This document shows positions 6,385 through 16,116 of a stretch of 59,867 nt of DNA, piece after piece. The stretch covers positions 1 through 59,867 of the forward strand of contig CAUJJL010000009.1 of NCBI GenBank assembly GCA_963205455.1, written 5' to 3'. The DNA comes from Verrucomicrobiota bacterium (GTDB lineage: Bacteria; Verrucomicrobiota; Verrucomicrobiia; Opitutales; Opitutaceae). Every line of letters starts with the position of its first letter. The first letter of the stretch is position 1. A model generated the notes under the pieces. It had not been told where the DNA came from. It searched no databases and worked only from the letters and a program-made list of their open reading frames with translations. The position numbers and the translations under genes are program-made.

Positions 6385-9162
6385 TCAGAAGAGGTAGGTT
6401 GCCGAGAGGGTCCATTCGCGGGGGTCCATGAGCTTGTAGCGGCGAATGCCTGTTCCCTGGTAGCGGAGGATGAGCGGATCGGTTTCGTCGAAGAGATTGC
6501 GGACGTTGAGCTGCAGGCGGAGTTTGTGGCCCGGGTGAAACCCATGTGTGTCGTAGCCGAGCATTGCATCCGCCTGCCAGAAGGAGTTGCCGTAAATGAG
6601 CGTGCGGTCCTGCACTCCGACGACGTTCTTGCTCTGGTAACGATAGCCCAGGCCGAGGGAAAGGCCCTTCAGGATTCCTTCGCTGAAACCGTAGCGCGCG
6701 AAGGCGCTGCCTTTGTACTTTCGGTTGCCGAAGCCGGTAAGGCCCTCGAGCGCGACGTTCTCCGCCATCTGGTCCGTGATGCTTTCGATCTCACTCGCAA
6801 TGGTCACACCGTTGCTTGTCAGGATCGCAGGGTTGAAGCTTTGCCAGAAGGGCAGATTGTGGGCGATGAAGGCCCGGAATTCGGGGCTGACATTCTGTTC
6901 CGAGACGTCGGTGATCGAGAAATTGGCGAGGAAGCGCAGATTGCGGGTGGCATTCGCCGTCACCTGGAATTCATACCCGCTGGAGTCGACATCGTAGAGG
7001 GTTGTTGTGGCTCCGTTGGTGGTGCGTTCGGGAGAGGACGCCTCCGCCTGAGTGATCAAGCCCTGAGCCACAAGAGCATCCAGGATGCGATCAGCGGCGT
7101 TGCCCATTGCCTGTGCGCCCCGTGCCGCGTTCTGGTTTCGGCCGGCGGTTTCGTAGTAGACAAGCTTGGAAAAGATGCGCCCACCGAACAGGGAAAGTGA
7201 AATGCCCACATCCTTTCCCTCACCCTCGCGTTCCGGAGCAGAAGCGCCTCCCATGATCGTAGCGCGCGGTGGTGGCAGACCGATATTGGTGGAATAGTTG
7301 CCGAGAATGGAGAGGGACTTTGTCAGATGGAACACGGTGCCTGCGGATTTTGTGTTTCCCCTGAAATCGATTTTCAGCCCGTTCTTGTAGTCCACACTGG
7401 GCAGCAGCGTGACGGGATCGGTGAGTTCGATGGGATCGATGTACTGGATTCGATCCGTCCGGTAGCCGAGGTTGAAGACGAGGCGATTGCTGAAGTACTT
7501 GGCCTGGGCACCGATCATCCCGGACTGCAAGGTGCTTCCGGCGTCGGCGGGATTCTGACGCGTCAGCCAGGTGGAGGTCAGTGAGCGCTTGCTGATGGGA
7601 TCGGTCATTCCGGTAATTGGACCCGCAGAAAGGTCGCCGTTTACATAGTAGGTATCCCAGTCGCCCTCGACGACGTAGTTGCGCCGGTAAACCAGATTCG
7701 CCCCGGATACGGGATTGCTGTTGAAGGGTGCGCCTTCCCAGAACTCGCCGAGCTGGTTCGATTTCACATGGTTGTCCTGGTATTCAGCCATCGCTGCAAA
7801 ACGGTAGTCGCCCCATTTTCCAGCATCGAAACCCGTCGTGAAAGTTGCACGGGTGGCATCGCTCCTTTGTTCGTTGATCGTGCGGAACCATCCCGCCTCG
7901 AGGTAGAGTTTGCCCGCGTAGGGATTTGCGGCGCCGGTGGGCAGAAAGTTGTTTGGGTCGCCCACGAGATTACTTGAGCTCACGGTGGCATCGCGGGAGT
8001 CGTTCTTCATGTACTGGTGATTGAAGCCGATTTCCAGGGCGGTCCGTTTGCTGAAGCGGTGCTCGAAGAACGCGGATACGGTGTTGAAGTCGACAGTCCT
8101 TGAGGTGATGGGACCGACAACATTGATGGAACGATCCGTCATGGTTGGATCGGTGATGATTGTGCTGCTCCCGGTGGTGGTCATCCGGGATGCCATGTTC
8201 ATCAACTGACCTGTATTTCCGATGTAGGTGACCCGTGCGGTATTGGGAAGCCGGGATGTTCCTGTTGGTGCCTGAGCGGTCGCCACGGGTGTGTTGAGCG
8301 TCGGTCTTCCTGCAGCGAGCCAGTTCCGGGATGCATCGGTGAGATTGAAGGGACGCGCGAGGTTGGCCTTGATGGTACCGATCTCACCCTCTGCACGAAG
8401 GGAGGTGTTAGGGCCGATGTTCCACTTGGCGGCGAGATGAACCCGGCGGTCCAGGTCGAACATGTAGTTTCGGTAACTCTTCGACTTGTCGTAGAGGGCG
8501 TTGAGACGAAGGGCCAGCTTGCCGCGGATGAGCGTGCGATTGAGGTCGACGGTGCCGCGGTAGGATTCATGGGAACCGAAGCGGGTTGTGATCTGGTTGG
8601 AGTTTTTGTTGATGATCGCCTGCTTCGTATAGGTGTTGATCAGGCCTCCGGCCTGGGCGATGCCGAAGAGGATGGCGTTGGGGCCGCGCGCATCCTCGAC
8701 ACGCCCGACGTTGTAGGTATCTGCGGGCAATTCATACTCGAAGAAATTGCGGGCGCGGGTTGCGGCCAGACCACGCACGCGGAATTCCTGAAAGCCGGTG
8801 ACGAGCACATTGTTGTTGGGCGCAGCGGCACTCGTCGCATCATTGAGTTCGAGTACGGTGTTGTTTGCGTAGGCAAGCACATCGGTCAGGTCGGTCGCGC
8901 CGAGGTCAGAGATGAATTCCTCTGTGAAGACGGAGATGGATGCAGCGATGTCGTCGAGACTCGTATTAAGTCGGCTTCCCGCCAGCGAGTTTGGCGCGAG
9001 GTATCCCACGTCGCTGCTCTCTTCGACCGTGAACGGGCTGAGCCGGATCGTTTCGGAATTTTTATCCTGCACCACTGCGGGAGTCTGGGCCTGCATGACC
9101 GCGGTGGCTGCAAGGATGGCGGCGAAGAGGCGTGATAACCAAGAGGAATGGTGAAGCGTCAT
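6385..9162 (-). CDS. TonB-dependent outer-membrane receptor
   Basis: From ATG 9162 the product is 925 residues. It has a signal peptide (MTLHHSSWLSRLFAAILAAT through AVMQAQ), a short linker with LSPFTVEESSDVGY, a plug domain (about residues 50-190, with ARGPNAILFGIAQAGG) and a 22-strand-type barrel ending in WTLSATYLF with terminal Phe. Such receptors import ligands across the outer membrane using TonB energy. The open frame extends 65 codons upstream without a signal-like start, so the internal ATG is preferred. No Shine-Dalgarno is present; a CCCCCC tract lies upstream instead. It is the last gene of the minus-strand operon with the split transketolase, which suggests a sugar or sugar-acid ligand. 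The ligand is unknown. Confidence 0.9.
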   Translation of the reverse strand: MTLHHSSWLSRLFAAILAATAVMQAQTPAVVQDKNSETIRLSPFTVEESSDVGYLAPNSLAGSRLNTSLDDIAASISVFTEEFISDLGATDLTDVLAYANNTVLELNDATSAAAPNNNVLVTGFQEFRVRGLAATRARNFFEYELPADTYNVGRVEDARGPNAILFGIAQAGGLINTYTKQAIINKNSNQITTRFGSHESYRGTVDLNRTLIRGKLALRLNALYDKSKSYRNYMFDLDRRVHLAAKWNIGPNTSLRAEGEIGTIKANLARPFNLTDASRNWLAAGRPTLNTPVATAQAPTGTSRLPNTARVTYIGNTGQLMNMASRMTTTGSSTIITDPTMTDRSINVVGPITSRTVDFNTVSAFFEHRFSKRTALEIGFNHQYMKNDSRDATVSSSNLVGDPNNFLPTGAANPYAGKLYLEAGWFRTINEQRSDATRATFTTGFDAGKWGDYRFAAMAEYQDNHVKSNQLGEFWEGAPFNSNPVSGANLVYRRNYVVEGDWDTYYVNGDLSAGPITGMTDPISKRSLTSTWLTRQNPADAGSTLQSGMIGAQAKYFSNRLVFNLGYRTDRIQYIDPIELTDPVTLLPSVDYKNGLKIDFRGNTKSAGTVFHLTKSLSILGNYSTNIGLPPPRATIMGGASAPEREGEGKDVGISLSLFGGRIFSKLVYYETAGRNQNAARGAQAMGNAADRILDALVAQGLITQAEASSPERTTNGATTTLYDVDSSGYEFQVTANATRNLRFLANFSITDVSEQNVSPEFRAFIAHNLPFWQSFNPAILTSNGVTIASEIESITDQMAENVALEGLTGFGNRKYKGSAFARYGFSEGILKGLSLGLGYRYQSKNVVGVQDRTLIYGNSFWQADAMLGYDTHGFHPGHKLRLQLNVRNLFDETDPLILRYQGTGIRRYKLMDPREWTLSATYLF

Positions 9163-9304
9163 GGCAGGGGGGATTGGGTTGTGGCACGTCATGCCTCGCA
9201 TGGGCCAAAGGGTGAGTGGCGTGTTCCCATCATAGGCGTTGCGGGGAGGTCTGTCTTTTCCCGCGATGGAAATTGACCTTTCCTCAATGGAATTGCCCGG
9301 AGAC

Positions 9305-10591
9305 TCAGGGCTCGCCTTCGGGCGCTTCGGCGTCGGAAAAGCGGGCGAGGACGACAAAGCCCGGCCATTGAACCTCTATGCCGTGCTCCTTCGTCTTGCT
9401 CGTGACGACAAACTCGTTTTCGCCCGGCTTGATGGCGCCGATGGGCACGGTAAGCACGTCGTAGCTGAGGTCGTGATTGCGACCGATATCTGCGACCATC
9501 ACCGTATCATTGATGCCGATCGTGTCAGCGCCGTGGCCGTTCCATGAACACAGGATGACGCGCACTTCGCGCAGCCGTGAGAGGTCGTCGGGAAAGCGCA
9601 CCTTGCAACCCATCTTGCGGTTGACGCGCACGTGCCAGCGCGGGGGGATGGCATAGGGTTCGATCAGTTGCACGCGTTGGCCCTTCGGTGGATTCAGGTC
9701 CGCAAGCGGGATCGGCTGTGTCAGATGACAAAGTCCCGTGGAGTCGGTAATGCGCGCCATCACCTGTACCGGGTCGGACTGAACGGGTACCCAACTCGTG
9801 TCCCAGTGAACGGACCAGGGAGCCCGATCAGCGCCGCCGAAATGTCGGGCGAGTTCACCGCGCCGGAAATTGTAGTGCCACTCCAGGTAGGATCCCTCGC
9901 CACGCCAGTCGAATCCGAGATAGTGGCCGATGTAGTCCACGCGATCAACCGGCGGTGAGTCCTTTTCGGGAGCAAAGGTCAGTTGCACACCTGCAGTGGC
10001 GGGATCACGGGGTGGTGAAAGCATGATCCTGCCGGACGCATGAGATTTCGCAGCGCCGTAGTAAACCCGGAGAACGGCTCCATTGACGAGGGACTGCGGC
10101 CAGTTGCTCCCGAGTCCGAAGCCGGGCTTGCAGGTGAATTCAAGGGTGTTCTCGCCCTCCTTCAGCGCCCCGACGGCGACAGGCATGGAGGGATAACGCA
10201 TGGACTGCCATTGCTGAGGTGGCCCGTCCGATGCGCCGAGTTTTCCCGGGATGGCTGATGAACGAGGAATGCTCATCCATTCGCCTCCGTTGATGCGAAA
10301 AGCGTGTCCGATCGTGCCCACGTGGCATTGCAGAAGCTCGAGCTGGAGTTCGGCGCGTTCCGCCTGGGCGAGGTCCGTCACAAGGATCTTGTTGACGGGA
10401 TTCGGAAGGAAGCGCATCGCGCGTTCATTCTTGGTGTCCGGCCCGGTGATGCGCTGCCAGCGGCTCTTCGGTCCCTTGCCTTCGGGCAACCAGGTAAACT
10501 CGCGATACGTGTCGCCAGGTCCTGGATCGGCCCGAGCGAAGGACAGCAGTGAAAGCAGGAGGAGGAACGGGAATCGGCGCATGGGAGACAT
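9305..10591 (-). CDS. Secreted beta-sandwich protein of unknown function
   Basis: This 428-residue protein has a signal peptide (MRRFPFLLLLSLLSFARA). Start is ATG 10591, or ATG 10582 three codons later. Two regions share the plan of a jelly-roll with a GENxxEF turn: about residues 75-180 (FRINGGEWMSIP ... LKEGENTLEFT) and about 330-420 (IGINDTVMVADI ... IKPGENEFVV). This suggests an internal domain repeat of carbohydrate-binding type. The middle part (VDYIGHYLGFDWRGEGSYLE) is not recognised. No catalytic motif was identified. It lies between the receptor and FG-GAP genes in the operon, so a role in binding or processing the imported substrate is inferred. Confidence 0.7.
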   Translation of the reverse strand: MSPMRRFPFLLLLSLLSFARADPGPGDTYREFTWLPEGKGPKSRWQRITGPDTKNERAMRFLPNPVNKILVTDLAQAERAELQLELLQCHVGTIGHAFRINGGEWMSIPRSSAIPGKLGASDGPPQQWQSMRYPSMPVAVGALKEGENTLEFTCKPGFGLGSNWPQSLVNGAVLRVYYGAAKSHASGRIMLSPPRDPATAGVQLTFAPEKDSPPVDRVDYIGHYLGFDWRGEGSYLEWHYNFRRGELARHFGGADRAPWSVHWDTSWVPVQSDPVQVMARITDSTGLCHLTQPIPLADLNPPKGQRVQLIEPYAIPPRWHVRVNRKMGCKVRFPDDLSRLREVRVILCSWNGHGADTIGINDTVMVADIGRNHDLSYDVLTVPIGAIKPGENEFVVTSKTKEHGIEVQWPGFVVLARFSDAEAPEGEP

Positions 10592-10615
10592 GGCTTGTTT
10601 GGGGTTTTCGCGAGG

Positions 10616-12937
10616 TCAGCGGGACGAAATCGCGAGGTTCTCGAGCACCCACACCGCGGAATTGTTCCAGCCGATGCTGGCGATATCGAGGTCGCCATCG
10701 CCGTCGAGATCTACGGCCAGCGTGCCGTCATGATGATCGATCTGGTTTGCGGGACCGCTGTCGATGACATGTTGCTTCCAACTGCCGCCGACGCCATCGA
10801 GATTTTCGAAGAGAATCACCCGGTTGATATTGTCGGGATTGCGATGCTCGCCGACAACGATGTCGAGATCGCCGTCGGCATCGAAATCGGCGACATCCAG
10901 GCTGAAGCCCTGTCCGGCGACATCGCCGACGAGGTGGCGCGTCCACGGTTTTGACGGGTCGCCCTCGGGCTGCTCGAACCAGAAGATGCCCGTGCCGTTT
11001 TCCAATCCGACGACGGCGTCGAGCCGACCATCGTGGTTGATGTCAGCAAGGCGGCTGCGGTCGGCCTTCACCTTCGGTCCAAAGTCACCGACAGTGCCGA
11101 GGCGGTGTTGCGACCAGGAGTCGTTGTCATTGCGCAGCCATTGGGTGCCGAGAAGGATGTCGAGGTCGGCGTCACCATCGATGTCGCCGACGGTGAGCTG
11201 CTCATTGAGTGACTCTTCGGAGAGCGCTGCAAGTTTCCATGGCGATGCAGACTGACCGGTGGGGAAAGAGAGCATGTCGATTTGTTCGCCGCGGTGCCAG
11301 GAGAGGATCACTGAAGTCCGACGTCCGCGCAGCCGGGCCGCGACCGCGCCTTGCAGGAAATCGCCGCTGCCGGCCGGGAGATCAGTGCGCAAGGTGAAGT
11401 GTCCGGTCCCGTCGTTGATGGCGAGAATGAGTTGGGCGCCCTTGAAGGGACCCGTAGTGCCGAGAAGATCGACGTCGCCGTCGCCGTCAAAATCGTAGGC
11501 GATAGCGAAATTACCGAAGGTGCCGCCAACGTCATGACGCTCCCACCTGGCGCCCAGGCGGCCGGGGTTGCGATGCCAGGCCGGGCCGGTGATCAGATCC
11601 GGAAATCCGTCGCCGTCGATGTCGGCGGCATCCATCAACAGACGGCGCGCGCGCTGTGGCGGGGGCAAGGGGCTGTCGAATGGAGTGAGGGGCGCATCGA
11701 CCAGATGACGCTTCCACCGGTCGAGGGGCAGCGGCGTGGAATGGGTACCCTGGTTGAGCCAGAGCGTGAGTCGCGGCACATGATGACGGAAAGGCTTGCC
11801 GAGGATATCGAGACGTCCATCGCCGTTCAAATCGGCAAGCCGACCCTCATGGACTCCTTGGCCGACGCAGACGGTTTGTTTGCGGAAGTTTCCCTTTCCA
11901 TCGCCATAGAAGGCGAGTACGCGGGAGTGCTCGTTGTTTCCGCCGTCGATCGACCACTGGCCCATCTCAGCCGTCATGATGTCGAGATGCCCGTCGCCGT
12001 TGATGTCGCCCGATTCGAGCGTGTGACTGTGGATCATGTGAGGCTCGAGCGTGTGCGCTGACCAGTGGCCATTCTCCCATTGGTACCACTTGAGTGGGCC
12101 ATCGTCATCTCCAGGGCCAAAGACAAGCTCCGGACGCCCGCCTGTGACGAACTGGCCGGCGACGGCTCGGGTAAAGGTCATGGCCGGGTCAACAATCTCC
12201 TCCGTGAAGCGGCCCTCGCCCGCATGGCGGAACCAGCGCCCGGCTCCGACGATGTCGGTGACGCCATCGCCATCGACGTCGATGGCAGCGAGACCCTCGT
12301 GCTGCGCGGCACCCTCCCACCTGAATAGGGTGGTGAAGGGCCAGGGCGAGGTCGACTTGGGATTGTTCGGAATGATGAAACGAATCAACTGATGTCCGTT
12401 TTGATTCCACGCGACCAGTTCGGCGCGACCGTCGCCATCGAAGTCCCCGAAAATCAAATCGTGATGTTTCGTGGGCTTGTCGGACTTGATCACATGACGC
12501 ACCCAGCGTCCTGTCTTGGGGTGCGGGTTTTCCCACCACCAGATATTTCCAGAGGAATTGTCGCCGCCAAAAACAACATCCTGATCGCCGTCCCCATCGA
12601 TGTCGTGGGAAGCGCCACCTGCCTCGATGCGGAGTGAATCGGGTTCAATGACCTCGGGGGCCCAACGGCCCGCGTTGTAGCGCCAGAGGGTGAGCGCCGG
12701 AGGGCCTTTGCGTCCGGCGATGATGAAGTCGTTGTCACCATCGCCATCGACGTCGAGCACGCGGGCGGCCGTGGGCTCAACCAGGGTGGGCGCGGGCGCG
12801 GGGAGCACGCCGGTGGATGAACTGTCAATCCTGCGCCAGAGTGCGGGATTGGTTGCCGCGAGGGATGATGAAGCGGCGACAAGGACGCCGATGAGAAGCA
12901 GCGAGGAGTGCAGGACAAGAACGAAGCGAGATTCCAT
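10616..12937 (-). CDS. Secreted FG-GAP/VCBS-repeat protein
   Basis: From ATG 12937 the product is 773 residues with signal peptide MESRFVLVLHSSLLLIGVLV. At least twelve calcium-binding repeats of type DxDGDGxxDI are visible (for example DVDGDGDNDFI, DFDGDGRAELV, DINGDGHLDIM, DLDGDGDLDIA). They predict an integrin-like beta-propeller pair (VCBS/FG-GAP) that may bind a surface ligand or polysaccharide. No enzymatic domain is visible. The longer frame to 13075 lacks a signal peptide at its start, so the internal ATG is chosen. It is 25 bp from the downstream gene and within the same operon as the transketolase genes. Confidence 0.85.
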   Translation of the reverse strand: MESRFVLVLHSSLLLIGVLVAASSSLAATNPALWRRIDSSSTGVLPAPAPTLVEPTAARVLDVDGDGDNDFIIAGRKGPPALTLWRYNAGRWAPEVIEPDSLRIEAGGASHDIDGDGDQDVVFGGDNSSGNIWWWENPHPKTGRWVRHVIKSDKPTKHHDLIFGDFDGDGRAELVAWNQNGHQLIRFIIPNNPKSTSPWPFTTLFRWEGAAQHEGLAAIDVDGDGVTDIVGAGRWFRHAGEGRFTEEIVDPAMTFTRAVAGQFVTGGRPELVFGPGDDDGPLKWYQWENGHWSAHTLEPHMIHSHTLESGDINGDGHLDIMTAEMGQWSIDGGNNEHSRVLAFYGDGKGNFRKQTVCVGQGVHEGRLADLNGDGRLDILGKPFRHHVPRLTLWLNQGTHSTPLPLDRWKRHLVDAPLTPFDSPLPPPQRARRLLMDAADIDGDGFPDLITGPAWHRNPGRLGARWERHDVGGTFGNFAIAYDFDGDGDVDLLGTTGPFKGAQLILAINDGTGHFTLRTDLPAGSGDFLQGAVAARLRGRRTSVILSWHRGEQIDMLSFPTGQSASPWKLAALSEESLNEQLTVGDIDGDADLDILLGTQWLRNDNDSWSQHRLGTVGDFGPKVKADRSRLADINHDGRLDAVVGLENGTGIFWFEQPEGDPSKPWTRHLVGDVAGQGFSLDVADFDADGDLDIVVGEHRNPDNINRVILFENLDGVGGSWKQHVIDSGPANQIDHHDGTLAVDLDGDGDLDIASIGWNNSAVWVLENLAISSR

Positions 12938-13034
12938 GGGAGAAGGGTGGAAAAGGAGAAACGATGCTAGCGTGATGAGTGTGCGGGCGTTGCCTGTAGA
13001 ATCGGTGAAGTTGGGGCGATTCGCAGGTTTCTGC

Positions 13035-14141
13035 TCAGGGTTCGGAGGAGACCGGCCGCACGGTGACGTCGCCAAAGGTTACATCGATATTGTGAGCCAG
13101 CAGGGCAACGCCTCCGCGGCGCAGCGCGGTCGCGCTTGTCTGGGTGCGCTCCCAGGTCCACGCCTCGGGTTCGGAGCTGTCCGCAGGCCAGATCTTGAAG
13201 CGGTAGTGGGTCACGCCCCGGCCTTCGGCATCATCGGTGAGCGTCCTGCAGGTGACGCGCAGGTCATAGCGCGTGCCTACCGAAAAGGGTACAGGCTTGA
13301 TGTCCGTGGGGCGCCCTTCGCTCCCGGGAAAATATTGGGCCTGCGGCGACGACGGTGACGATTGTTTGGACCATCGTATCCAGGCGATGGTACCGAAGGG
13401 CTGGTAGCCCCATTTGGGTTGTCCTGAGGGAAAATGTTTGGGTCCTCCGACCACGTGTCCCGTGAAGCGCGCGATCAGGCCGACGCCAGGGCCCAGCGAG
13501 AGGTCGGGTGCACGGTGGACCTGGATGGAGGTGCGGACATCGTAGTCACGCCAGTTGCTTTCACCGATGAGAAAGATGCGATCGTAACCGGTGATTGCGG
13601 TACGCAGTCCATCCGGTGTGACACGCCAAAGGCCGTCGACAATTTGTCCGACGTCCTGCGGATTCGAGACCGTTGCCCAACGGATCGAAAAGGGCAGGGG
13701 AGTTGATCCCTGTTCGCGGATGATCGTAAGCGTGCGGGAGGCGGTGTGGCCGTCACGCCAGCGTGCGCTGAGTTCCAAGGAATTTTCGCCGATGCGAAGC
13801 CGACCGAGAGGGATATCGGCATTGAAATCACCCTCGGCCGCGAGGCGGCGATAGGCGCGGAAATTCAACGGGATTGGCGCCCGTTCATTGAGCGACCAGT
13901 CGAGGCTGTCGAGTTCGCGCCAGGCGTCGATGTGGCCGAGCAGGTTGAAGTCTTCCTGAGCGGTGCCCAGATGACCGATGCGTTGGCGCTCGCCGTACCA
14001 GACATTGATGGTGGCTGCCGAATCGCTTGCGGCGGGCGGTCCCGGAAGCGTGGCCCACGGCAGAATGACCCCGAGGACGATTCTTCCGAGGATGGAGCGA
14101 TCGTTGCGGGACTCCTGCAAGGGGCGCGTGAAAGAGATCAT
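13035..14141 (-). CDS. Secreted or periplasmic protein with concanavalin-like C-terminal domain
   Basis: This 368-residue protein has a hydrophobic N-terminal segment (ILGRIVLGVILPWATL, about residues 17-32) that could be a signal or anchor. The N-terminal half (INVWYGERQRIGHLG ... LRIGENSLEL) resembles a beta-sandwich. The C-terminal half (VDGLWRVTPDGLR, LIGESNWRDYDVRTSIQ, GVGLIARFTGH, ITFGDVTV-like end) has the layout of a laminin-G/3-keto-disaccharide-hydrolase fold. Its ATG overlaps the stop of the transketolase gene (ATGA), so it is translationally coupled to a cytosolic enzyme. Function is unknown. The partner genes suggest glycan handling. Confidence 0.7.
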   Translation of the reverse strand: MISFTRPLQESRNDRSILGRIVLGVILPWATLPGPPAASDSAATINVWYGERQRIGHLGTAQEDFNLLGHIDAWRELDSLDWSLNERAPIPLNFRAYRRLAAEGDFNADIPLGRLRIGENSLELSARWRDGHTASRTLTIIREQGSTPLPFSIRWATVSNPQDVGQIVDGLWRVTPDGLRTAITGYDRIFLIGESNWRDYDVRTSIQVHRAPDLSLGPGVGLIARFTGHVVGGPKHFPSGQPKWGYQPFGTIAWIRWSKQSSPSSPQAQYFPGSEGRPTDIKPVPFSVGTRYDLRVTCRTLTDDAEGRGVTHYRFKIWPADSSEPEAWTWERTQTSATALRRGGVALLAHNIDVTFGDVTVRPVSSEP

Positions 14142-15085
14142 GCGACGGCACGGGATTGCAGCAGGGCAAGCGACTGAGCGACGATGTCGCGAGCCCGCAG
14201 ACCGTAGAGATCAAGCAGCTCGTTTCCGTGGCCGGACTGGCCGAAGACGTCGCGCACTCCCACGCGGCGCAGTGGGGCGGGATGATTTTCCGCAAGGAAT
14301 CCCGCGACAGCTTCCCCGAGGCCGCCGACGATCGAGTGTTCTTCGGCGGTGACAAAGGCACGCGTTTCGCGAGCGGCGAGTAGCAGGGCGTCCGTGTCGA
14401 GGGGCTTGATAGTTGGAAAATGCAGCACGCGTGCCTGATATCCGTGACTCTCAAGTTCACGTGCGGCGACAAGACCCTCGTGTGCCATGATGCCGGTCGT
14501 ACAGATTGTGAGATCGTTGCCGCCGCGAAGGCATTTCGCTCTGCCGATCGCGAACTCCCCATGCAACTCAGGCACGATGGGATAGGAGTCGCGTCCGAGA
14601 CGCAGGTAGACCGGTCCGGAATGGCGCGCGGCGGCGAAGGTCGCCTGGTGGGCTTCCTCGTAGTCTCCGGGCACGAGCACCGTCATGTTGGGGAGAGCTC
14701 GGGCCATGGCGATATCCTCGCAAGCTTGGTGGGATGCACCATCTCCGCCGGTACTGATGCCGCCGTGCGTGCCGACAACCTTGACGTTGAGATTCGGGTA
14801 GGCGATGGCGTTGCGGAGTTGATCAGCGGCGCGGGTGGTTGCAAAAATCGCAAATGTCGTGGCGAAGGGAATGAGTCCCTCGAGGGCGAGTCCCGCTGCG
14901 ACGCAGAGCAGATTCTGCTCCTGGGTTCCGCAGTTGAAGAATCGGCCGGGGTGGCGGCGTTCGAAATCGCAGGTCTTGGTGGCCTTGGCGACATCGGCGT
15001 CGAGCACGACGATTTCGGGGCGAGTCGTGCCAAGCTCGATGAGTGCATCGGCGTATCCCTGGCGGGTCTGTTGTCGCGATGGCAT
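14138..15085 (-). CDS. Transketolase, C-terminal subunit (split type)
   Basis: This 315-residue protein carries the transketolase pyrimidine-binding domain (about residues 8-170; FFNCGTQEQNLLCVAAGLAL with the cofactor-activating Glu) and the C-terminal domain (about 185-310; IKPLDTDALLLAA, TAEEHSIVGGLGEAV). It pairs with the upstream N-terminal subunit to form a full enzyme, 20 bp apart. Split transketolases transfer two-carbon units. Specialised members act in apiose and sulfoquinovose catabolism, but sequence alone does not tell the substrate here. The next gene overlaps by ATGA. Confidence 0.9.
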   Translation of the reverse strand: MPSRQQTRQGYADALIELGTTRPEIVVLDADVAKATKTCDFERRHPGRFFNCGTQEQNLLCVAAGLALEGLIPFATTFAIFATTRAADQLRNAIAYPNLNVKVVGTHGGISTGGDGASHQACEDIAMARALPNMTVLVPGDYEEAHQATFAAARHSGPVYLRLGRDSYPIVPELHGEFAIGRAKCLRGGNDLTICTTGIMAHEGLVAARELESHGYQARVLHFPTIKPLDTDALLLAARETRAFVTAEEHSIVGGLGEAVAGFLAENHPAPLRRVGVRDVFGQSGHGNELLDLYGLRARDIVAQSLALLQSRAVA

Positions 15086-15105
15086 GGTGGCGGTGAGGTG
15101 CTTGT

Positions 15106-15945
15106 TCAGGCTGGTGATTCCTCACGCCCGAGTTCGGCGGATGCGCGGGAGAACTGCTCGGCGTTGGGTGGATTGCCGTGCCAGTCCGCGACATTTTCCA
15201 TGAAGGAGACGCCGCGGCCCTTGATCGTATTGGCGATGATCATGGTGGGGCGGTTGAGCTGGGCCCGAGCCTGGGCAACGGCCTTGTCGATCTGGTCAAA
15301 ATCATGGCCGTCGATGACGCTCACGTTCCAGCCGAACGCGCGCCATTTGTCGGGAAGTGGATCCAGCGGCATCACCGACTCGGTGGAGCCGTCGGTCTGC
15401 AGACGATTGCGATCGGTGAATGCGATGAGCCGCGAGAGATGGTACTTGTGGGCGAAGAGGGCCGCCTCCCAGATCTGTCCTTCCTGTTGTTCGCCGTCTC
15501 CGCAGAGGGCAAAGACATTGTGGGAGGAATTCTGCAGCATTCCGGCGAGGGCGAGTCCGCACGCAGTGGACAGGCCAAGACCGAGTGTGCCGGTGGAGGC
15601 ATCGAGTCCGGGGGTCTTGGGTTGGAAGGGGTGCCCCTGCAGATGGGAACCGGGTCGACGAAACGTCTTGAGATCGCTGGAGGGAAAGTAGCCGCAGTCC
15701 GCCAGCGTGGCATAGAGAACCGGAGAGCAGTGCCCCTTTGACAGAACGAATCGATCCCGATCCGGCATCCGTGGGTTCCCGGGATCGTGTCTCATGAGGT
15801 GATGGTAGAGTGCGACAACCATCTCGGTGGAACTGAGGCTGCCACCGATATGACCGGAGCGGGCCTGGTAGACCATCGTCACGATTTCGCGGCGCACGTG
15901 GCGGGCCCTTTCCTGCAGAAACCGGCGTTGGGAAGCGTCAAGCAT
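15106..15945 (-). CDS. Transketolase, N-terminal thiamine-diphosphate subunit
   Basis: The protein has 279 residues, about the length of the N-terminal half of a normal transketolase. The TPP/Mg site GDGEQQEGQIWE (149-160) with DRN (178-180) is present, plus the substrate-side motifs GHIGGSLSSTE (31-41) and SKGHCSP (69-75). It is the first gene of the catabolic operon after the AraC-type regulator and is probably transcribed from the 170-bp gap before it. It is distinct from housekeeping single-chain transketolase, which is not in this window. Confidence 0.92.
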   Translation of the reverse strand: MLDASQRRFLQERARHVRREIVTMVYQARSGHIGGSLSSTEMVVALYHHLMRHDPGNPRMPDRDRFVLSKGHCSPVLYATLADCGYFPSSDLKTFRRPGSHLQGHPFQPKTPGLDASTGTLGLGLSTACGLALAGMLQNSSHNVFALCGDGEQQEGQIWEAALFAHKYHLSRLIAFTDRNRLQTDGSTESVMPLDPLPDKWRAFGWNVSVIDGHDFDQIDKAVAQARAQLNRPTMIIANTIKGRGVSFMENVADWHGNPPNAEQFSRASAELGREESPA

Positions 15946-16116
15946 TACTCACCTCCGGGGTGCTTCCTGGGCAGTTTCGGGACGCAGCGGTTCGGAAATT
16001 CCGTTTCCGCTCCCGGGTGATAATGCGGGGCCTGGGGCGCCGATGCGGTGTTGCTGTCATCTGCGGCAAGCTTGGCCAAAACCGGACGGAACGTCTTTAG
16101 ACACCGCGGAAAAATG

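Noticed and set aside
8437..9135. 232-residue plus-strand open frame
   Set aside because: Shadow of the TonB receptor plug region on the other strand.
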